Part shown: positions 22,429 through 36,119 of the stretch, piece by piece
Position numbering within the stretch: position 1 is the first letter of the stretch
Layout of the letters: each line of letters begins with the position of its first letter
Origin: Ganoderma boninense
Lineage: Eukaryota; Basidiomycota; Agaricomycetes; Polyporales; Polyporaceae
Direction: 5' to 3'
Assembly: GCA_002900995.3 (NCBI GenBank)
Contig: CM035304.1
Coordinates: 3,915,612 to 3,979,611 of the forward strand
DNA: 64,000 nucleotides
Notes under the pieces: model-generated
Database searches by the model: none
Told to the model about the DNA's origin: nothing
What the model saw: the letters and a program-made list of their open reading frames with translations, nothing else
Translations under genes and position numbers: made by a program

Positions 22429-25400
22429 CACTGGACGTAAAATTGTTTGAACCGCGCTCGGATCGGTGAGAAGCCCTTGCTTCTTCATCTCCGAGCTGGG
22501 CTCTTTGTGAGTATTCTTTCTTTCCATTCAATGCAAGTACAGCCCCCAGCTTGAAGCCTGAAAGTAGGTGCGGACACTGCGGAGATGACGACACACTAAG
22601 GCGCCGAGATCTGAAGCGCCCGACCCGGATCGGGACGCCCGACGGCGGCGAAAAGCGGGTTGTGGCTGTCCGAATTTTCAAACCCCAGCCAAGCGGTCAA
22701 AACTTCGCTGGTTATCGCGATGCTGCCGATTTCCGACGTCCAGCGCCGTGAGCCTAAGGAGACCACGACTTCTCGTGCCCGCTGCCCGGGCCTGTCCGGT
22801 GTGTGCCCAAGACCCTCGAATGCGGAGCCGACCGACGCCACCCACTCACAGTGGTGTTCAGGAATGCCCAATTTGGGCGATGGTGCGGGAGCAGTCTGGT
22901 TTTCTCCTCCATTCATTGTCGTGCCCTGCTCGTCCTGACAGATCGCCTACGGATAACGCACTCTTCTCGCACTCTAGGCATGCGACGTGGGCCCTGTGGC
23001 TCCGAGTGGGGAGCGTGGGCATTGGCCGCGGCCAGCTGTATTCGGAATTGCCTTCGACGTTTCACGTATGCCGAGCACCCGGGGGTGGAGTGCGATCGGA
23101 GGTGCAGCCCAAGCATTCGCCAACCATGCTGGACGACCGCGGCGCTCAAGTTTCGCCCTCCGCGAATGAAGATCCCTGCTGCGCCCGACTGGTGAATGAA
23201 AAAGGGTGTACGTCGGGCGACGACGGGCGGGCGGGCTCGTTCGATCGCGTGTTCCCTGGTGCCTCGCTGATGATCCATCGTCGACAAAACATGGAAGACG
23301 CCTCTCACGTATGCCTTGCCAACGTACCCCCCGACACCCCTAAACTGACAGAATCCCAGCAGTTTTTGGCCGCTTCGCCTCTCTCAACGCCACCTTGATG
23401 GTATGGCCCTGGTACGCGGCAGCAGACCGAAACGAGATCTACGAGGCGCTATGCAAATGTCTTGACCAATGATGTCCTTCAAACCATCGCCCATCGATGA
23501 CCGTCCCCGTCTTCTCTATCATGCTCATCGCCCTACTAGTACTGCTGACTCCGATTCCTGCGCTCCGTCAGCACGCCGGCACAAACGAGCGAACCATGTC
23601 CAACGCATCTCAACGCCGGCAAATGGCTTCTACATCGTGCCCGACCCAAAATCAACATTAGCGACTTCGTTCGTCCCACCCGTTCACGCATGTCTTCATA
23701 ACGGATGTTCCAAGTCCTCCATAAACTATGAATTCCGATGCTGGCGAAAATGAGCGGCAAAATGTTGCTTGGAGGCCCTCAAATTTCCTGTCGCCGGGCA
23801 GCACGCGTACGTCGACACAAGACAGCATGAAAATGGATGCGCAGTCTACACTGGTCGTCGGCCGCGTTCTTCCTAACTCAGTATCTGTTGAGAACCACCG
23901 CGCATTGCCTTCGATCTGCCATCTGTGTCAATTCGCGGGAGCCGGCACGAGGTGGTGTCATCGTTCACGTTATCCTTCCATTGCTGCTGGCCTCCACCAT
24001 CGCCATCCTTGCCGGCCGAAGAACCCGGAAAGACGCTGACGCGAGACCATGTCCCAGGAGTCCGTGTGCGTGCTCTGCTTCCCCTCCAACATGAGACTCC
24101 GCGAGAAGAACTGCCCCTCATTTTCGGCTCCGCAGAAACGACATTTACTTACCGTATGTGCAGCGGCTGCCGGACGAAAGTCCATCGCTTCACACCGAGT
24201 CAGCACTCACTTTTACGAACTTTGCGGCACCGCACCATATTTCCGCGATGCTGGCACCGCTAACACCACCAACTCCGCAATTCAACACAGATGCTCTCCA
24301 GGCACCATGTTCGACCACGCCGCTTCAGTGCCAGCGTCCGGTACAGGGTCCTGACCGCGTGCAGGATGTCAATGAGAAGGCCAGGTCATGGTGAGGGGTC
24401 TCAGGACCTCTCTTCGCCGCCCATCTGTCAAAATGCACGCGCCCACTGGCGACAAACAGCGTCAGGACGTCAACATTGGCCGCTTCGTACGTCGTCGCGC
24501 AGCCCGTATCCTCATGCCGCACACACTCACGAACATCCCAGTCCCAAAGCGAACACGACAGCAGCGCCGCCACGGTCCTAATAGCCCCTGATGCATGTTT
24601 TCGCTGTTTCCGTCTCGCTTCCCTGCTCCCCTACGGCCTTCTAGTCGAGCGTCTCCCTACCCCACATATCCGTTGACTGGTTCTTCGCGCTCGCAGCGGG
24701 AGTGACATGGTAGATGGGTCCATATTACCACTTCGGCGCAAGGTCACAGACCGAACCAAGCAGCGACGAGCATTCCAGAAAGCTGAAACGCCTTCCCTCC
24801 ATGCGTACCCCAGCTTGCACTCCAAACTCCGCACTTCGCCATACAACACACCCTGCGACGATAGCAATAGATCACCGGTTCCGTTAAGTCGCCGGTGCGT
24901 AGGGTCCCTACAAACGCATGAACGAACGCTCCCCTTGAACCTCGATCGCGGAGACGGGTGTCAAATTGTACGTCACACGATCGACTTTTGCGGGGAGGTC
25001 AGTCCGCCACGGCAACTCATGCACGCAGCCCTGCAGCCACGGGTCTCATTCGTCAATCAACACAACATCTTCAGGCCGCGGCGTCGGGCGACGTGGACGT
25101 AAAACGCGGGTCTTCTCGAGCACCGCGGAAGCGCGGGGTGAGATGGAAGAAGGGTGCATATGGCATGTTCGTCCGCACACGCGCCCGGCATGGCATTGGC
25201 CCGACATCCACCTCATCCCCGTTGACGTGTACGTACGCGACACGCCTTACCAGTGAGGTTGGCTTTAAAGGTGCGATACACGTCTACTTTCGTAAATTTT
25301 ACCGCTTCCTCTCCACCGAGGGCGATGCACTCCGCTGCGCTGCAGCATTTTGAAGCTCCACGTTCAGCGTAAAGAAGCCTGAACCAAACTGCATTGAACT

Positions 25401-28400
25401 CAAAAAAATAAGCGGTGAGGCCAGCTTGATCGCACTGAATGCTCCCCCCCTCCTCTCTCCACAAACATGCGGCCACTATGGTTCTGTCATGGTCGATGAT
25501 AATTTCCTTGCGATCGAGCTTATTCTCCGCTCGCAGAGCGGAGCCAGCGTCGGCAGTGCCTCCCTTCCTATCTTCTCGTCTTCTCGTTCTCCGCCAAGTT
25601 CGATTTTTTTTGCGTCTTCTTTGCGGTCGGTCGGTCGGTCGGATCCTGCAGCCAGGCAGTGAGCTGCGCCTAAGTTCGGACGGTCGGCGCATCCTGCCTA
25701 GTAGAAGGCTCGTGCCCTCTCGAATCCACCAGACTTCTCTCCGAAGTCCCATGCACCAATTTTCTATATGAAACGGTCCCCGGGGCTTCCCCTGTAGGCT
25801 CCCAGATACTTAACATGTTTTTTTTCTGGCCACCGGCGGCCCCAATCCCCGGACGATTGAGTTTCGGAGCCTCTGAGCGAGGTGGGAGAGCGCAGCAGCA
25901 CTGGGGCACACTGACCGCCTCTCCGACTTCTCGCTGAGGCCTGCGGTGAGCAGTGCCCAGGCAGCAGGCGATGACGGCGCTGACGCGATTCCGCTCTCGA
26001 ACCGGCCGTGGCTGGGCCTCCCTGCTTACTCATTTCGTGTGTACACCCACCGCTGCGGCACAGCATTACCCAATGCAGGCGTTTCCCGCGAATTTGATCA
26101 GAGAGATCTCGCAGCCCAGATCCCACAGAAGCAACACTGGCAGTACTTACTCGGATTGAGTTTGCAAGTAAGTACGGTCACCAGCACGTTTTCTTCTTTC
26201 TGGGGCTACAGCAGAGTTCTGGTGTTTAATTAGTATTTGTTGCGCAGGCGCACAACGCCTGGAGGTGACGACATCGGGGCGTGCAGTGTAACTTAAGTTA
26301 ACGGTGTTAGTGAACTAACGATTCTTGGCCCTGTCACCGGCGTCTGTACAGACAGCGTTCGGCGCCGGGAGTCGGGTACGTCGCTAGCCGGTGTGGCAGC
26401 CGAAATATACTGCCGGCGCCAAGGAGTCAACTTGAAGGACTGACATGTACTGACAACTCGCACACGGAGGACGAGTGCGAAATCTTACGATCATGACATC
26501 ATATGATACACGCCACACAGCCGTTCGACAAGACCGAGTCAGGAAGATTGAGTGGAAGGCAAGAAAACTTGCCCAACCGTCGCAACTTTAAGTTCTATGT
26601 CACTCTGCTTCCCGATCCAAACCGTGCAGCCGGTCCATCCCCTTACGATATCGTACAATACTCTTCGCAGCAACGCCGCTGTCTGCGGTTCAGCGTGGCG
26701 CCCCATCTGGTAGGCGGCAATTCGACCTTCCATGGCCAGCTGCGACCGACACCTAGGCCTACCTCCCATGCTGTCGCGCGCAATTATCCTCAGTGGCCCG
26801 GGGCCCCGGGGACGCGCGTTCGGCGGGGATCAGATCAGTCATTTTCAATTTGTCGGACACCGAGGGCGCAAGACCAGGAGGCCCAGGAGGGTTCTTGTGG
26901 CGCGCGGGGGTCGAGAGACGACCACGGCCCCCGATCGCGAGTCTAGACAGCATCATTCACTGCGACCTCGATCGTCCTCGGCTCGTACTGCAGGTGGGTA
27001 CTGTACCTGGCGGGAAGACTCTGCAGGGTGTATCATGTTACCTATGTAACATCCAGGACGTTGCGTGCTCCGCTGTAACTTTGAGGACCACGAGTGAGTC
27101 GGTGGATGGTGGCGGCGGCCTGAGCCTGCTGAGGCCAATCAGTGTCAGGTCTCCCCCCCCCGTCGCCGTGATGCCATCCGGTACCCCGATCGGAAACGCA
27201 ATGATGAAGCTCGCAGACAAGTTTTTCAGGATGACGTTGGAGTTGCGTTGAAGTGCAGTGACCTGAGTGCCTGGGCAGCTGAGTTGCGTAACGGCGGGCG
27301 TACGGTACATGTCAATGGTCGCCAAGTCACGGGGATGAGCCTAGCCATGTCAGACTTGAGCTCGAGAAGTGGGAACGGAGCGTCGCGTGTGTGCAGCATG
27401 GGATGCGCAAAGGTTTGCGAGAGTTGTGCGGGAGCTCTGGCTGTGCTGCTAGCTGCGGCTTCTGGGCCCCGGGCATGGGACCCATGCCGTTGCTCGAGGT
27501 CCATCAATGCAAGGATATTGGAGGGCGCAAAGGGCGGCGTGCGAGCCCACGCCGCCGCAGCGGTCCAGGCTTGCCGGCCACTCCTGTTCGATAGAGCTCA
27601 TCGTCATGCCGATCCCTATAGCGAACCATTTACTTAATAATGCAGTCCTGGGCCCCGTGGACCGTCGAGTTCATCGTCGCTATCTCGGTCGTGAGGTCCT
27701 CCCCCACTGCGTCTGGGCACGAACTGTGATGTCAGACCTCAGGACGAGCCAGGGGCTGCCGAGAATTCTCAGCGTTAGCCGAGTGCATCTCGTGAATGCG
27801 GAGAGGTCGTTCATCACCCACACATAATGAGCCTCGCCTGCGTGGCCGCCGGGATGATCGACGGCTCTTCTGTACGCGGAAAGTCGAAAAATGACCTAGC
27901 GCAGTCATGGACAAGCAGGGGTATCGCCTGATTTGGTCTGGCGGTGCGCGACCTGGCGGAGCGTAGCCATGTGCCCCGCAGCCAGCCGCAAATACTACGC
28001 GACGGCCCGGGCTCTCCATTGAATGCAGAGGACACGAAGCGTCCACGAACACTCACCATAACGTTGAAATGTCCTAATGGAAGACGGCAACGCTGACAGA
28101 GAACCGCCCTGCAGCTGCGAGGCGGTCAGACTAGGTTCGACGCCATCGCGTCTCACGATCCCGCGTGAGAGGGAGGCCTGATCAGTGACGACGAACCCGA
28201 CGCCGGATTTGGGCAGCGGTGAATATAGCGCGGGTACGGTTAGCGGTCGGCTACGCTTCGAACTGATCAATCTGAGCCGATACTCAATCTCAGACCCCTC
28301 CGAGGCGTGCTTCTGGCGTGCCGCCGGGACAAGAAAAACGCTAACCCACACGACGGGCAGACTAGGCCAGTGCACTGCCCAAGGCCCATACGCAATCAGG

Positions 28401-31164
28401 AATCTTCTTTCGGAAGGATTTATGTCGTGAGGTACTGGGGTGCGTCGTCGCCCTTCTGTTCGTCCGTACGGTTGCGTAACGAAAGGCGATCGAAGCGTTG
28501 AGGGTTCCGGTGCTCGAACCTCCGAAGTGTTGCCTCACCGGCCGCGGGACCACCATCAGGGTCACTATACGCTGCTGGCCTAGCCGGCTGCAGTAGTTGC
28601 TTCAAAAACAAGCGATCGTACAGCAAGCGCAGGCGCAACGTGAACACGCTGCAATAGGACGAGTTCTCGCAGCCTTGCTCATGATGTGACGAAACTCCGA
28701 AGAGCGTCAGGCAACTTGGGCGACTTCCGAGCCCTGGCCTGAGCTGTTTGTGGCAAGGCATGTACCGTTCTCGTGTATTTTTCGCGCCGTTCCGGGCTTC
28801 GCGCGCAACCACACCCACTCTCCTGGACCCGAAGCGGGGGTGGAAGGCCTACGGGCGATCTGCATCCATTCCACAGCCATTCCGATATGACGAAACCTGG
28901 TCCCTTGCAGTGCACGCCTCTCTTCCCTTAACGAGACCTTTGGACCTTCCCCTTTGACCCCAATATCAGACACACAATTCGAACGCGTGCCGCAGGCGCA
29001 TCGCTATGATTTTTTATGGGGCACACCACCTCGCTTGCGCAGCGGCGGCCCGGTCACCCGCCGCACGCCTCGATCGTCGAAACATGTTGCTATCGACGGG
29101 ATGAGCAGCCTTGCCCTGAAAGGGCGCCCCGCTCCCGCGCCCTGGCGGACCGTCGCCACAGCGCATGATGCGCCTTAGGCTTGGGGCCTTGTATTGGGGT
29201 TCCGCATGCACGCCTGGGGGATCGGCACGCCCAGAGTTTTGCTTCGCGCGTGACGCGGCGAAGATGCGGGCGCAGGCCCAGGGTCTGCTGTCTGACTGAG
29301 GCCCGAGGCCTTGCGGGCGGAGGCGGACACGGACGCGGACCACGGAGTCGCGAGGGGGGGCGTTTAGGGGGCGACCACATTGGTGCAAGACGGCGAGGAC
29401 TCAAATACTGTGTGTGTCGAGAAGGCTCGCTGCCAAGGCGCGAGCGCGGGCTAACGAACACGGCGAGGAGGCGGGATCCCTGCTGACATGCAGGACGGCG
29501 TGGGCTTGGCGGCCTCGCGAATGAGGTTGGAGGGGTTACGTACTGCGCAAACAAAGGGGGGTTCGTGAACGTAATGCGAGCGAGCAGCAAGCAAATCTGT
29601 ACGTCCACGTTTCCATCCCAGTGCCCCATCTGTCCCCCATGCGACGAGAATCCGAATTCCAAGAACGGGATGCACGAACGGCCTGCTGTATATGGACAAC
29701 TTGCGTTACGGCACTGTCGCGAACTGTCGACGTGCGGCGCGTGTCCACAACTGTGGCGTGCATGACCGTTCACCTGCGCTCGCTACTCACTTGGACTGCA
29801 GGAGGAGTGCGCCTCAAGGGCCAGGCAGGGGCCAAGAAGGTGCGGTGACAAGGCGCGGAGGCGTCCTTAAAAGTCATGTAAGCCAACTGTCAGCGCGAAA
29901 CGATGTGGAGTGATAGTTACTTGGGACGACGACGAGGGGTCTGTGCGGCAAAGCGGCCACAGGTGCAGCGAATGCTCGGCTGACAGGGGCGTGTTCCTAC
30001 TGAAGTAAGCACGGTCCAGCGCCTATGCCGGCGTCCGAGGGGCAGGGAGGTCGGGCCGCGAGCGCGGGGAAGACGCCTCGCTTAAGTGGCCGTTTCAAGG
30101 AGAGAAAACCATGCGCTCACGCTGCTTGGAGATACACGGGTGGCGATTATCGCGATTTGCTTGGACAGGCGATCGGTGGAGAGGGGCCCGGAGGCGCTCC
30201 GGGGCACCCCGAATACGCTGTGGTGGTGGTGGCGACGGCATCGACCGCGAATCGCGAGAAAAAGCCGAGGACGAAACGTCCGAAAAGGAGCGGGCGCCCT
30301 GACGGGGAGACAGGAGTCCAAGTGCGAGGGCTGCGCTGACAAGACGAGCAAGCGACGAGGAGAAGATGGGTGAGATTGTTGGGAAACCGGGACGCTGGAA
30401 TGCTGGCGAACGGGACAGGGCTTCCCGAGAGCGCGGTGAGGAGGGCCCGAGGGATGGGGCAGGACCAGGGCAGCGAGGAGAAGGGAGAGGGCTTGGGTGA
30501 GAAGAAACGGCCATAGGAAGGAGGGACACGTGAGAATGCGACAGGTTAACTCAAAGGGGGACGGGTGCTTAGCCGAGTGATTAGTAGAGCGGCGGGCGTG
30601 AAGAGCGCAGGGGACGCTGCTGTCTTCCTGGACGACTCTCTCGCTCTCTCCGTCACGCCCCGCGGCGAGCGACGCACGAACCGCGATCCCGAAGACGCGG
30701 AGGACGCGGAACAGCCCGCGAACGCACGCGCGTGGGAAGATCGCATCGCACGCCGGGACCGAAGACGACTGAGAGGAGGCGCGGCGCGCGCCAGGAGCTT
30801 GTACATTCGGACTGCGGCGGACAGTCGGCGACGAGCACATTCCGAGGTGAGCGTTGGAGCGCGACTGGGGCGCGAGAGGTGGAGAGCGGTGGGAGTCGCT
30901 GACGCTGTGCGCTGTCGCTGCTGCCCGCCAATTGGGCCAACAGAGCTCGGACTGGGAGTCGGACTCGGAACGTGTGCGGTGGGCGCCGAGCCCTCCCTCC
31001 GCCACCCTCGCTTGGACCAGACCCCGGGACCCGCAAATTTTGAGCCTGCAATCGAAAACGGTGGATACGCATTGCAGGTCCGCAAAGTCTATTTGGTCCA
31101 TCGGTATGTCTCGATCTCTGCCATGCACTCGAATCTGACCAACCCTTTGGCGCCCGCGAATACA
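22429..31164. other. Gene-poor interval of about 8.7 kb with no supported gene
   Basis: Six-frame reading shows many medium-length open frames on both strands, as expected in GC-rich DNA. None carries a conserved motif, transposase or reverse-transcriptase signature, or a convincing exon chain. No long terminal repeats or tRNA genes were found by eye. The 30-31 kb part is very GC-rich and probably belongs to the promoter or leader of the transcription factor downstream. A decayed or highly diverged gene around 23.3-25.3 kb cannot be excluded. Confidence 0.4.
25624..25642. repeat. (TCGG)n microsatellite
   Basis: CGG followed by four exact TCGG units. A short simple repeat in non-coding sequence. 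Confidence 0.8.
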
Positions 31165-31297
31165 TATCCTCCTCGACACTCCCCGTCACTGCTCCTGCCC
31201 CCTCGCCTCGACGCTACCGTAACTCCCGCATAATCCCTTCTCCTTCCCAACCTCCCGCTTCTCGTGCGCATCCCCCGCCTGCCCTCCCCGCCGTCCA
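31165..31297 (+). promoter_or_regulatory. Pyrimidine-rich leader of the Zn(II)2Cys6 gene
   Basis: The 130 bases before ATG 31298 are strongly C/T-rich on the plus strand (for example CCCTTCTCCTTCCC and CGCCTGCCCTCCCCGCC). CT-rich tracts just before the start site are typical of well-expressed filamentous fungal genes and often mark transcription start regions. Inferred from composition only. Confidence 0.45.
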
Positions 31298-34200
31298 ATG
31301 ACCTACTCCCCCACCCATGGCTCCTACCCGTCCTACTCCATGCGCTATGCCCTCCACCAGCCACAACACCAGCACCAGCACCACCGCCAGAACTCAGCAT
31401 CTCAACATCCTGCTGCGCAGTCTCACTCCCGGCACACGCCCCCCACTCACGATCCCAAACAGCCCTACGCGCACAACCCCCATTTGCGCCACCCACAAGT
31501 CCCCATCAAACTCGAGGAGTCACCAGACCTTCCTCCCGTCTCCGCCCTCTCAAATTACGATCACCACGTAAATCAGTCGTCCGCAACCTCAAGCGCCGGC
31601 TCCTCCGCCAACCACATCCCTTCCCTCTTCCGCTTCGGTGCATCCGACTTCTCTGCGAGCGCGTCGCCCACCACCTCCTCCCCCACCGCGTTCACATTCA
31701 TGTCCCACCAACCTTGGTCCTCCTCGTCCGCCCCGGGTTCGTCCTCGTACGGCGCGCAGTCCCAATATGCTGCCGCTGGCATCGACAGGTACACCATCCC
31801 CTCCCCTGTCTCTCCGGCGAACGGCAGCGGCCACCACCACTCGCTCACCCTGAATGACGACTATGACGATGATGGCGGCGATGACCTCGGTGATCTCCCC
31901 AGCGCGGGGCTCGGCGGCATGGGCCTCGCGCCGTACGGGACATCCGTCGGGGGCAAGTCCGCTGCGGAAAAGCAGGTCCGACGGCGCAGCAGCAAGGCCT
32001 GCGACCAGTGTCGGAAGAGCAAGTGCAAGTGCGAGCGGACAAACCCGCAGGACCCATGTCGAAATTGCGTCATGCTCGGCACTCGTAAGTGCACCTCCAC
32101 ACCTCCTGCCACTGACCTCGGTGGTGGCTTCTCGAGTTCGCGTTCCGTGAATCTTTCCCCGCGTCGATTGGCCGCGCCCCGCGCGCGCACAAGGTTTCGT
32201 CCCTTCTCGCCCATCTCTGAGGATGGGGGCGCGGCGCGCAAGGTTTTGCGTTTGCGCTTGTGCGACGTCGCCGCTCCCACCGATGTGCCACCCCGCTGCG
32301 CGCGCCCTTTGTTTCGGTGCCCCGTTATGACGCGCCCTGTGAGCTTATCGCTTCCTTTCTTCGCAGAATGCACCTTCCTGGGGCCTTCTCGTAAACGTGG
32401 CCCCCCGAAGGGCTACATCGACGCAATCGAGGCGCGCCTGCACCAGACGGAGGCCCTCATAGGCATCCTCCTCAGCAGCAAAGACAGCCGCGCGAAGAGC
32501 ATGCTAGAAGATCTCGCAGAGGTGAGTCCCCTTCTCCCTCCCATCCCTCTCCCTTTGTCTCGCCCGGCCCCGGCCCGCAACGAATGCGCCCGGCATGGCT
32601 CGCACGCGTCCGGTACCGAGCTCCCGCGTGGCACTGTTCTGTATGACGCACTCGCTCCCCGGTGCTTGTCCTCGAAGCCACAGCGCAGAGCTTCGGGAAC
32701 GCCACTGGCCCGGAAGCTGCGGCGTGGGGCCCGCACCCGTAGAGTTCGATGTTCTGTGCAATGACGTCGTCGTACCTGGAAGTGCTCACTCACGCCGCCT
32801 GCAAAAATAGGACCCTCTCGCGAAGGAGATCATCAACCGCGTCGACAACTCGCCGTACGGGTTCAAGGGGCGCAGCCGCGGCGCGGAGGCCCCAACGAGC
32901 CGCGCACGGACGGCGGCACCAGAACCGCGCGAGGGAGGCAGCAGCGAGGGCAATGTCGTGCATGCTACGCAGTAAGTTTATTCGCTTCGGTGGCTGTATG
33001 GGTCCGTGCGCTCGGAGTTTGTGTTATTAATGGCCGGCTATTTTTCTTTTCTTTTCAATTTCGAAGCCCTTCGAACGAGTGGCAGGACCGGGTTATCACT
33101 CGCCTGAACGCGGCGGCGGCAGAACGCGATACGCTGCTTCCGGAGGGGCAAGTGGCATCGGTGGTTGAGGACGAAGAGACGTCGAGACCTTCGAGCACGC
33201 GTCCCCCATCGACCAACGCCGCTGCGCGACAAGTAGCCGACAGCCAAGCGGCGAGCGGCCACGCAAGAAGACAGCGGAGGCGCTTAGATGAAGGTGCGGA
33301 GCTCGAGATATCGCGCCGTTCGACTTCCTCGGCGTCTTCCCGCTCGCCATTACGGAGAATCCCCGATGAGAGCATGGAAGACACAGAGGAGAGCGGGGAG
33401 GACGAGATGGCGCTGGCGATCGGGCAGCTGAGCTTGAACGAGGACGAGCAGGTCAGGTTCCACGGGAAGATCAGTGGTCTCCATTTGCTCGGCGTGAAGG
33501 AGCGGAAGGATGGTCAGCTGCACGAGGGAGGGATCTGGTGCGTGCCAATATCATCGGACGAGTTTATGGTGACTAATCTCTGTGGGTGCGGTAGGCGATT
33601 CCCCACATCGAGAGTCTGGCCGCCATTGCCACCTTCTGCGCGCAACTCCAAGAAGTTCGAGGACTTCTCAGCTCGATTACCCGACATTGCGACGCAAGAA
33701 TTGCTGGTTGAGCTCTACTTTACCTACGTGCACCCATCGCTCCCGATCGTCCACAAAAGCACCTTCATGGAAGACTTCCGGAAGGGCCAACTCTCTGCTG
33801 ACTCCCCGTACTCTGGCGAGTCGACTTACTCAGATGCCGCATCGCCTGCTTCGGCATCGTCTCAGAACCGTCGCAGACGACACGTCCCGACACTGCTCCT
33901 GCTCGCCATGTTCTCTCTCGCGGCGCGATACTCCTCGCGCACTGGCGTAGCGCCGCCCGATGACGGCCAGATGTGGACGGCCGGGGACGAGTATATGGAA
34001 GATGCCAAGGTGATCCTCGACCGCACGTATGCTACGAGCCGGCCGAGCACCTGCCAGGCGCTTCTTCTGCTTGGCTACCGGGAAGTCGGCATCGGTGCCA
34101 TGGCGCAGGCTTGGCTATATGTCGGGGTGGCCGTGCGCATGGCGCAAGACCTCGGTCTGCACAAAAGCGCGGAGGAGTGGACGAACGTGGGCGGGCGGTC

Positions 34201-36119
34201 GCTTTTCTCACGCGCGGAGCTCCAGGAGCGTAGACGGATATGGTACGGGTGTGTCGTGATGGACAAGTACGTGAGCACGTACATCGGCCGCCCCGTTGCG
34301 ATCACCGAGCGCGATTTCGACACGGAGCTTCCGAGCGTCGAGGAGGGCGAGGAGGCGGAGCTGTGGCGCCCGCACCCCTCGCCGCCTGTGTTCGAGGATG
34401 TGGGCGGGGTGCACGCGCACGATGTCACGCCCGCGCCTGGGCATGTGCTGTCGTGTTTCAACGAGTCTGCGAAGCTCTGTGAGTGATGCTCGGCCTTCTA
34501 TTCGGGTCCGCGGCCTGATCGCTGATATTTGCGTCGCAGCGCTTGTGCTGAGCGAGATATGCCAGAATATCTACGCGATCAGGCCTCCGGGGAACCGCCC
34601 CGCGGACCTCGTCCGTTTGGACAGTCAGCTGACGAAATGGTCGCTCGAGCTGCCAGAACACCTTCGGTTCGACCCTGCATCACCGAAGATCCCGCCTCCG
34701 CCCCCGCATATCCTGACGTTGCACATGCAGTACTGGTGTACGGTGCTTCTGCTGCACCGGCCATTGTGAGCCACAAATTTTTATTCAATTTTTGGTGCCA
34801 TGATTGATGTTCTAGCGCTGTCAGCATTCGACACATCCAGGATTCGAGCAAGCCGTGAGTTTGTATTTTTTAATACATCATTGTACAGTCCGGCTGAGCG
34901 CGATTCATTTAGGGTATCGCCTAGTGCCTCGTCCGCCAGGGAAGCTGAGATTCGAGCGAACTCACGGCAGCACTACGATATGTGTGCGCAGGCCGCAAAT
35001 CATATCGCCCACATCGGTAGGTGACCGCTATGGCCGAAGCGTATTCAACGGCTGACGAGTGACCTAGTCTCGGTCTACATCGAGTACTACTGCCCAAGAC
35101 GGGCATCTGTGTTCCTTTGTTACCATGTTTTCACCGCTGCTATCATGCACGCTGCCACCCGTAAGTCGCCCTTGTGACCGATCCCCGCGTCTTGGCTTCA
35201 TTTAATGGCATCCCTTAGTTCGCATGTACCCGGACGACCCCCAAGGCCAGCGCGGGTTCGACAAGTGCTTGGACATGCTCAAACGGATGAGCGTCCTCTG
35301 GCCTAGTGCCTGGCGGGCCCTAGAACTCTTCAACGGAGTGAAGACGCAGCTAGAACGCCCGTCCGAGCTCCCCAGCCTCCGCAGCATCGTCCCAGAGCCT
35401 AGACAGAAGCGCGCAGCCGAGGGCCCTGTCGACGTCGACACGGTCACGGTCACAGAGCGTTCTAGGGCGGTCCCCCAGGACCATTCCTACCGGCAGCCGG
35501 CCAGCGGGCCGTACGCCGTCAGTCAAGCTCAAGGCCAGGGACAGCAGCGCCAGGGCCAGGGACCGTCGAGCCATGGTCCCCCGCCGCCCAGCCACGCCCA
35601 GCAGAGCTACTCGCTCGCGCTGGACCTGCCACCGCAGGGGCCGGGCGGCAGCGGCGGCTCGTACATCGCGCCGCCGTCGTATGACCGTTGGGCGGAGTCG
35701 TCCGCGGCGCTGTCGAGCTTCCCGGGGAGCATCTCGACGTCTGTGCTGCCGCAGACATACAGCACGGGCCTCGTCGACGAGCGCAGCATGGGCCGCGGCG
35801 TAGAGCGCCAGGGCCAGAGCCAGCGGTACCCACAGTATTGGAACGACTACTCGGCGCTCGGGCAGATGGAGGCCAACTACAGCATGCCGGTCAACATGGG
35901 CGATATGGTGTCCCACCACCACCCGAGCGCGCACCACCCTGCGGCGGGCGACCATCATGGGCACCACCAGCAGATGTATGTCCCGGACCAGTACAACAGC
36001 ATCTTTGGTGAGTCCACGCGTTGCTATTGTTCGTCGCGCTTGGTGTAGAGAGGCGGGTCGGCTGACGGGCTTCTCTTTTGTGACGATCAGGTAATATGCC
36101 GCCCTCGAACCAGCAGTAA
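31298..36119 (+). CDS. Zn(II)2Cys6 fungal-specific transcription factor
   Basis: From ATG 31298 a long disordered N-terminus runs about 230 residues (His/Gln-rich near residue 25, then Ser-rich, then acidic DDYDDDGGDDLGDL). The binuclear zinc cluster follows: CDQCRKSKCKC, CRNC and a last Cys in QCTF, spacing C-x2-C-x6-C-x8-C-x2-C-x6-C. Intron 1 (about 32086-32366) splits the cluster just before its last Cys. Next come GPSRKRGPPKGYIDAIEARL (linker and dimerisation helix) and a middle-homology region: ELLVELYFTYVHPSLPIVHK, TLLLLAMFSLAARYSSRTGV, YREVGIGAMAQAWLYVGVAV, RMAQDLGLHKSAEEW and RRIWYGCVVMDKYVSTYIGR. The C-terminus is Gln/Gly/His-rich and ends GNMPPSNQQ with TAA 36117-36119. It should bind CGG-type DNA as a dimer in the nucleus. 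It resembles a subgroup kept across agaricomycetes (GPPKGYIDAIEARL linker); a link to PriB-like or XlnR-like regulators is from memory and unproven. Confidence 0.9.

Noticed and set aside
22144..25300. Frizzled-like receptor gene
   Set aside because: The cysteine-rich, signal-peptide start suggested it, but no chain of seven hydrophobic helices could be assembled downstream.
30082..31179. Long minus-strand open frame of 365 codons in GC-rich DNA
   Set aside because: Composition is Ser/Pro/Arg/Ala-rich with no motif, the other frames are also open, and it overlaps the likely promoter and leader of the plus-strand transcription factor.
21386..31297. Retrotransposon or DNA transposon
   Set aside because: No reverse-transcriptase, integrase or transposase motif, no long terminal or inverted repeats and no target-site duplications were visible.
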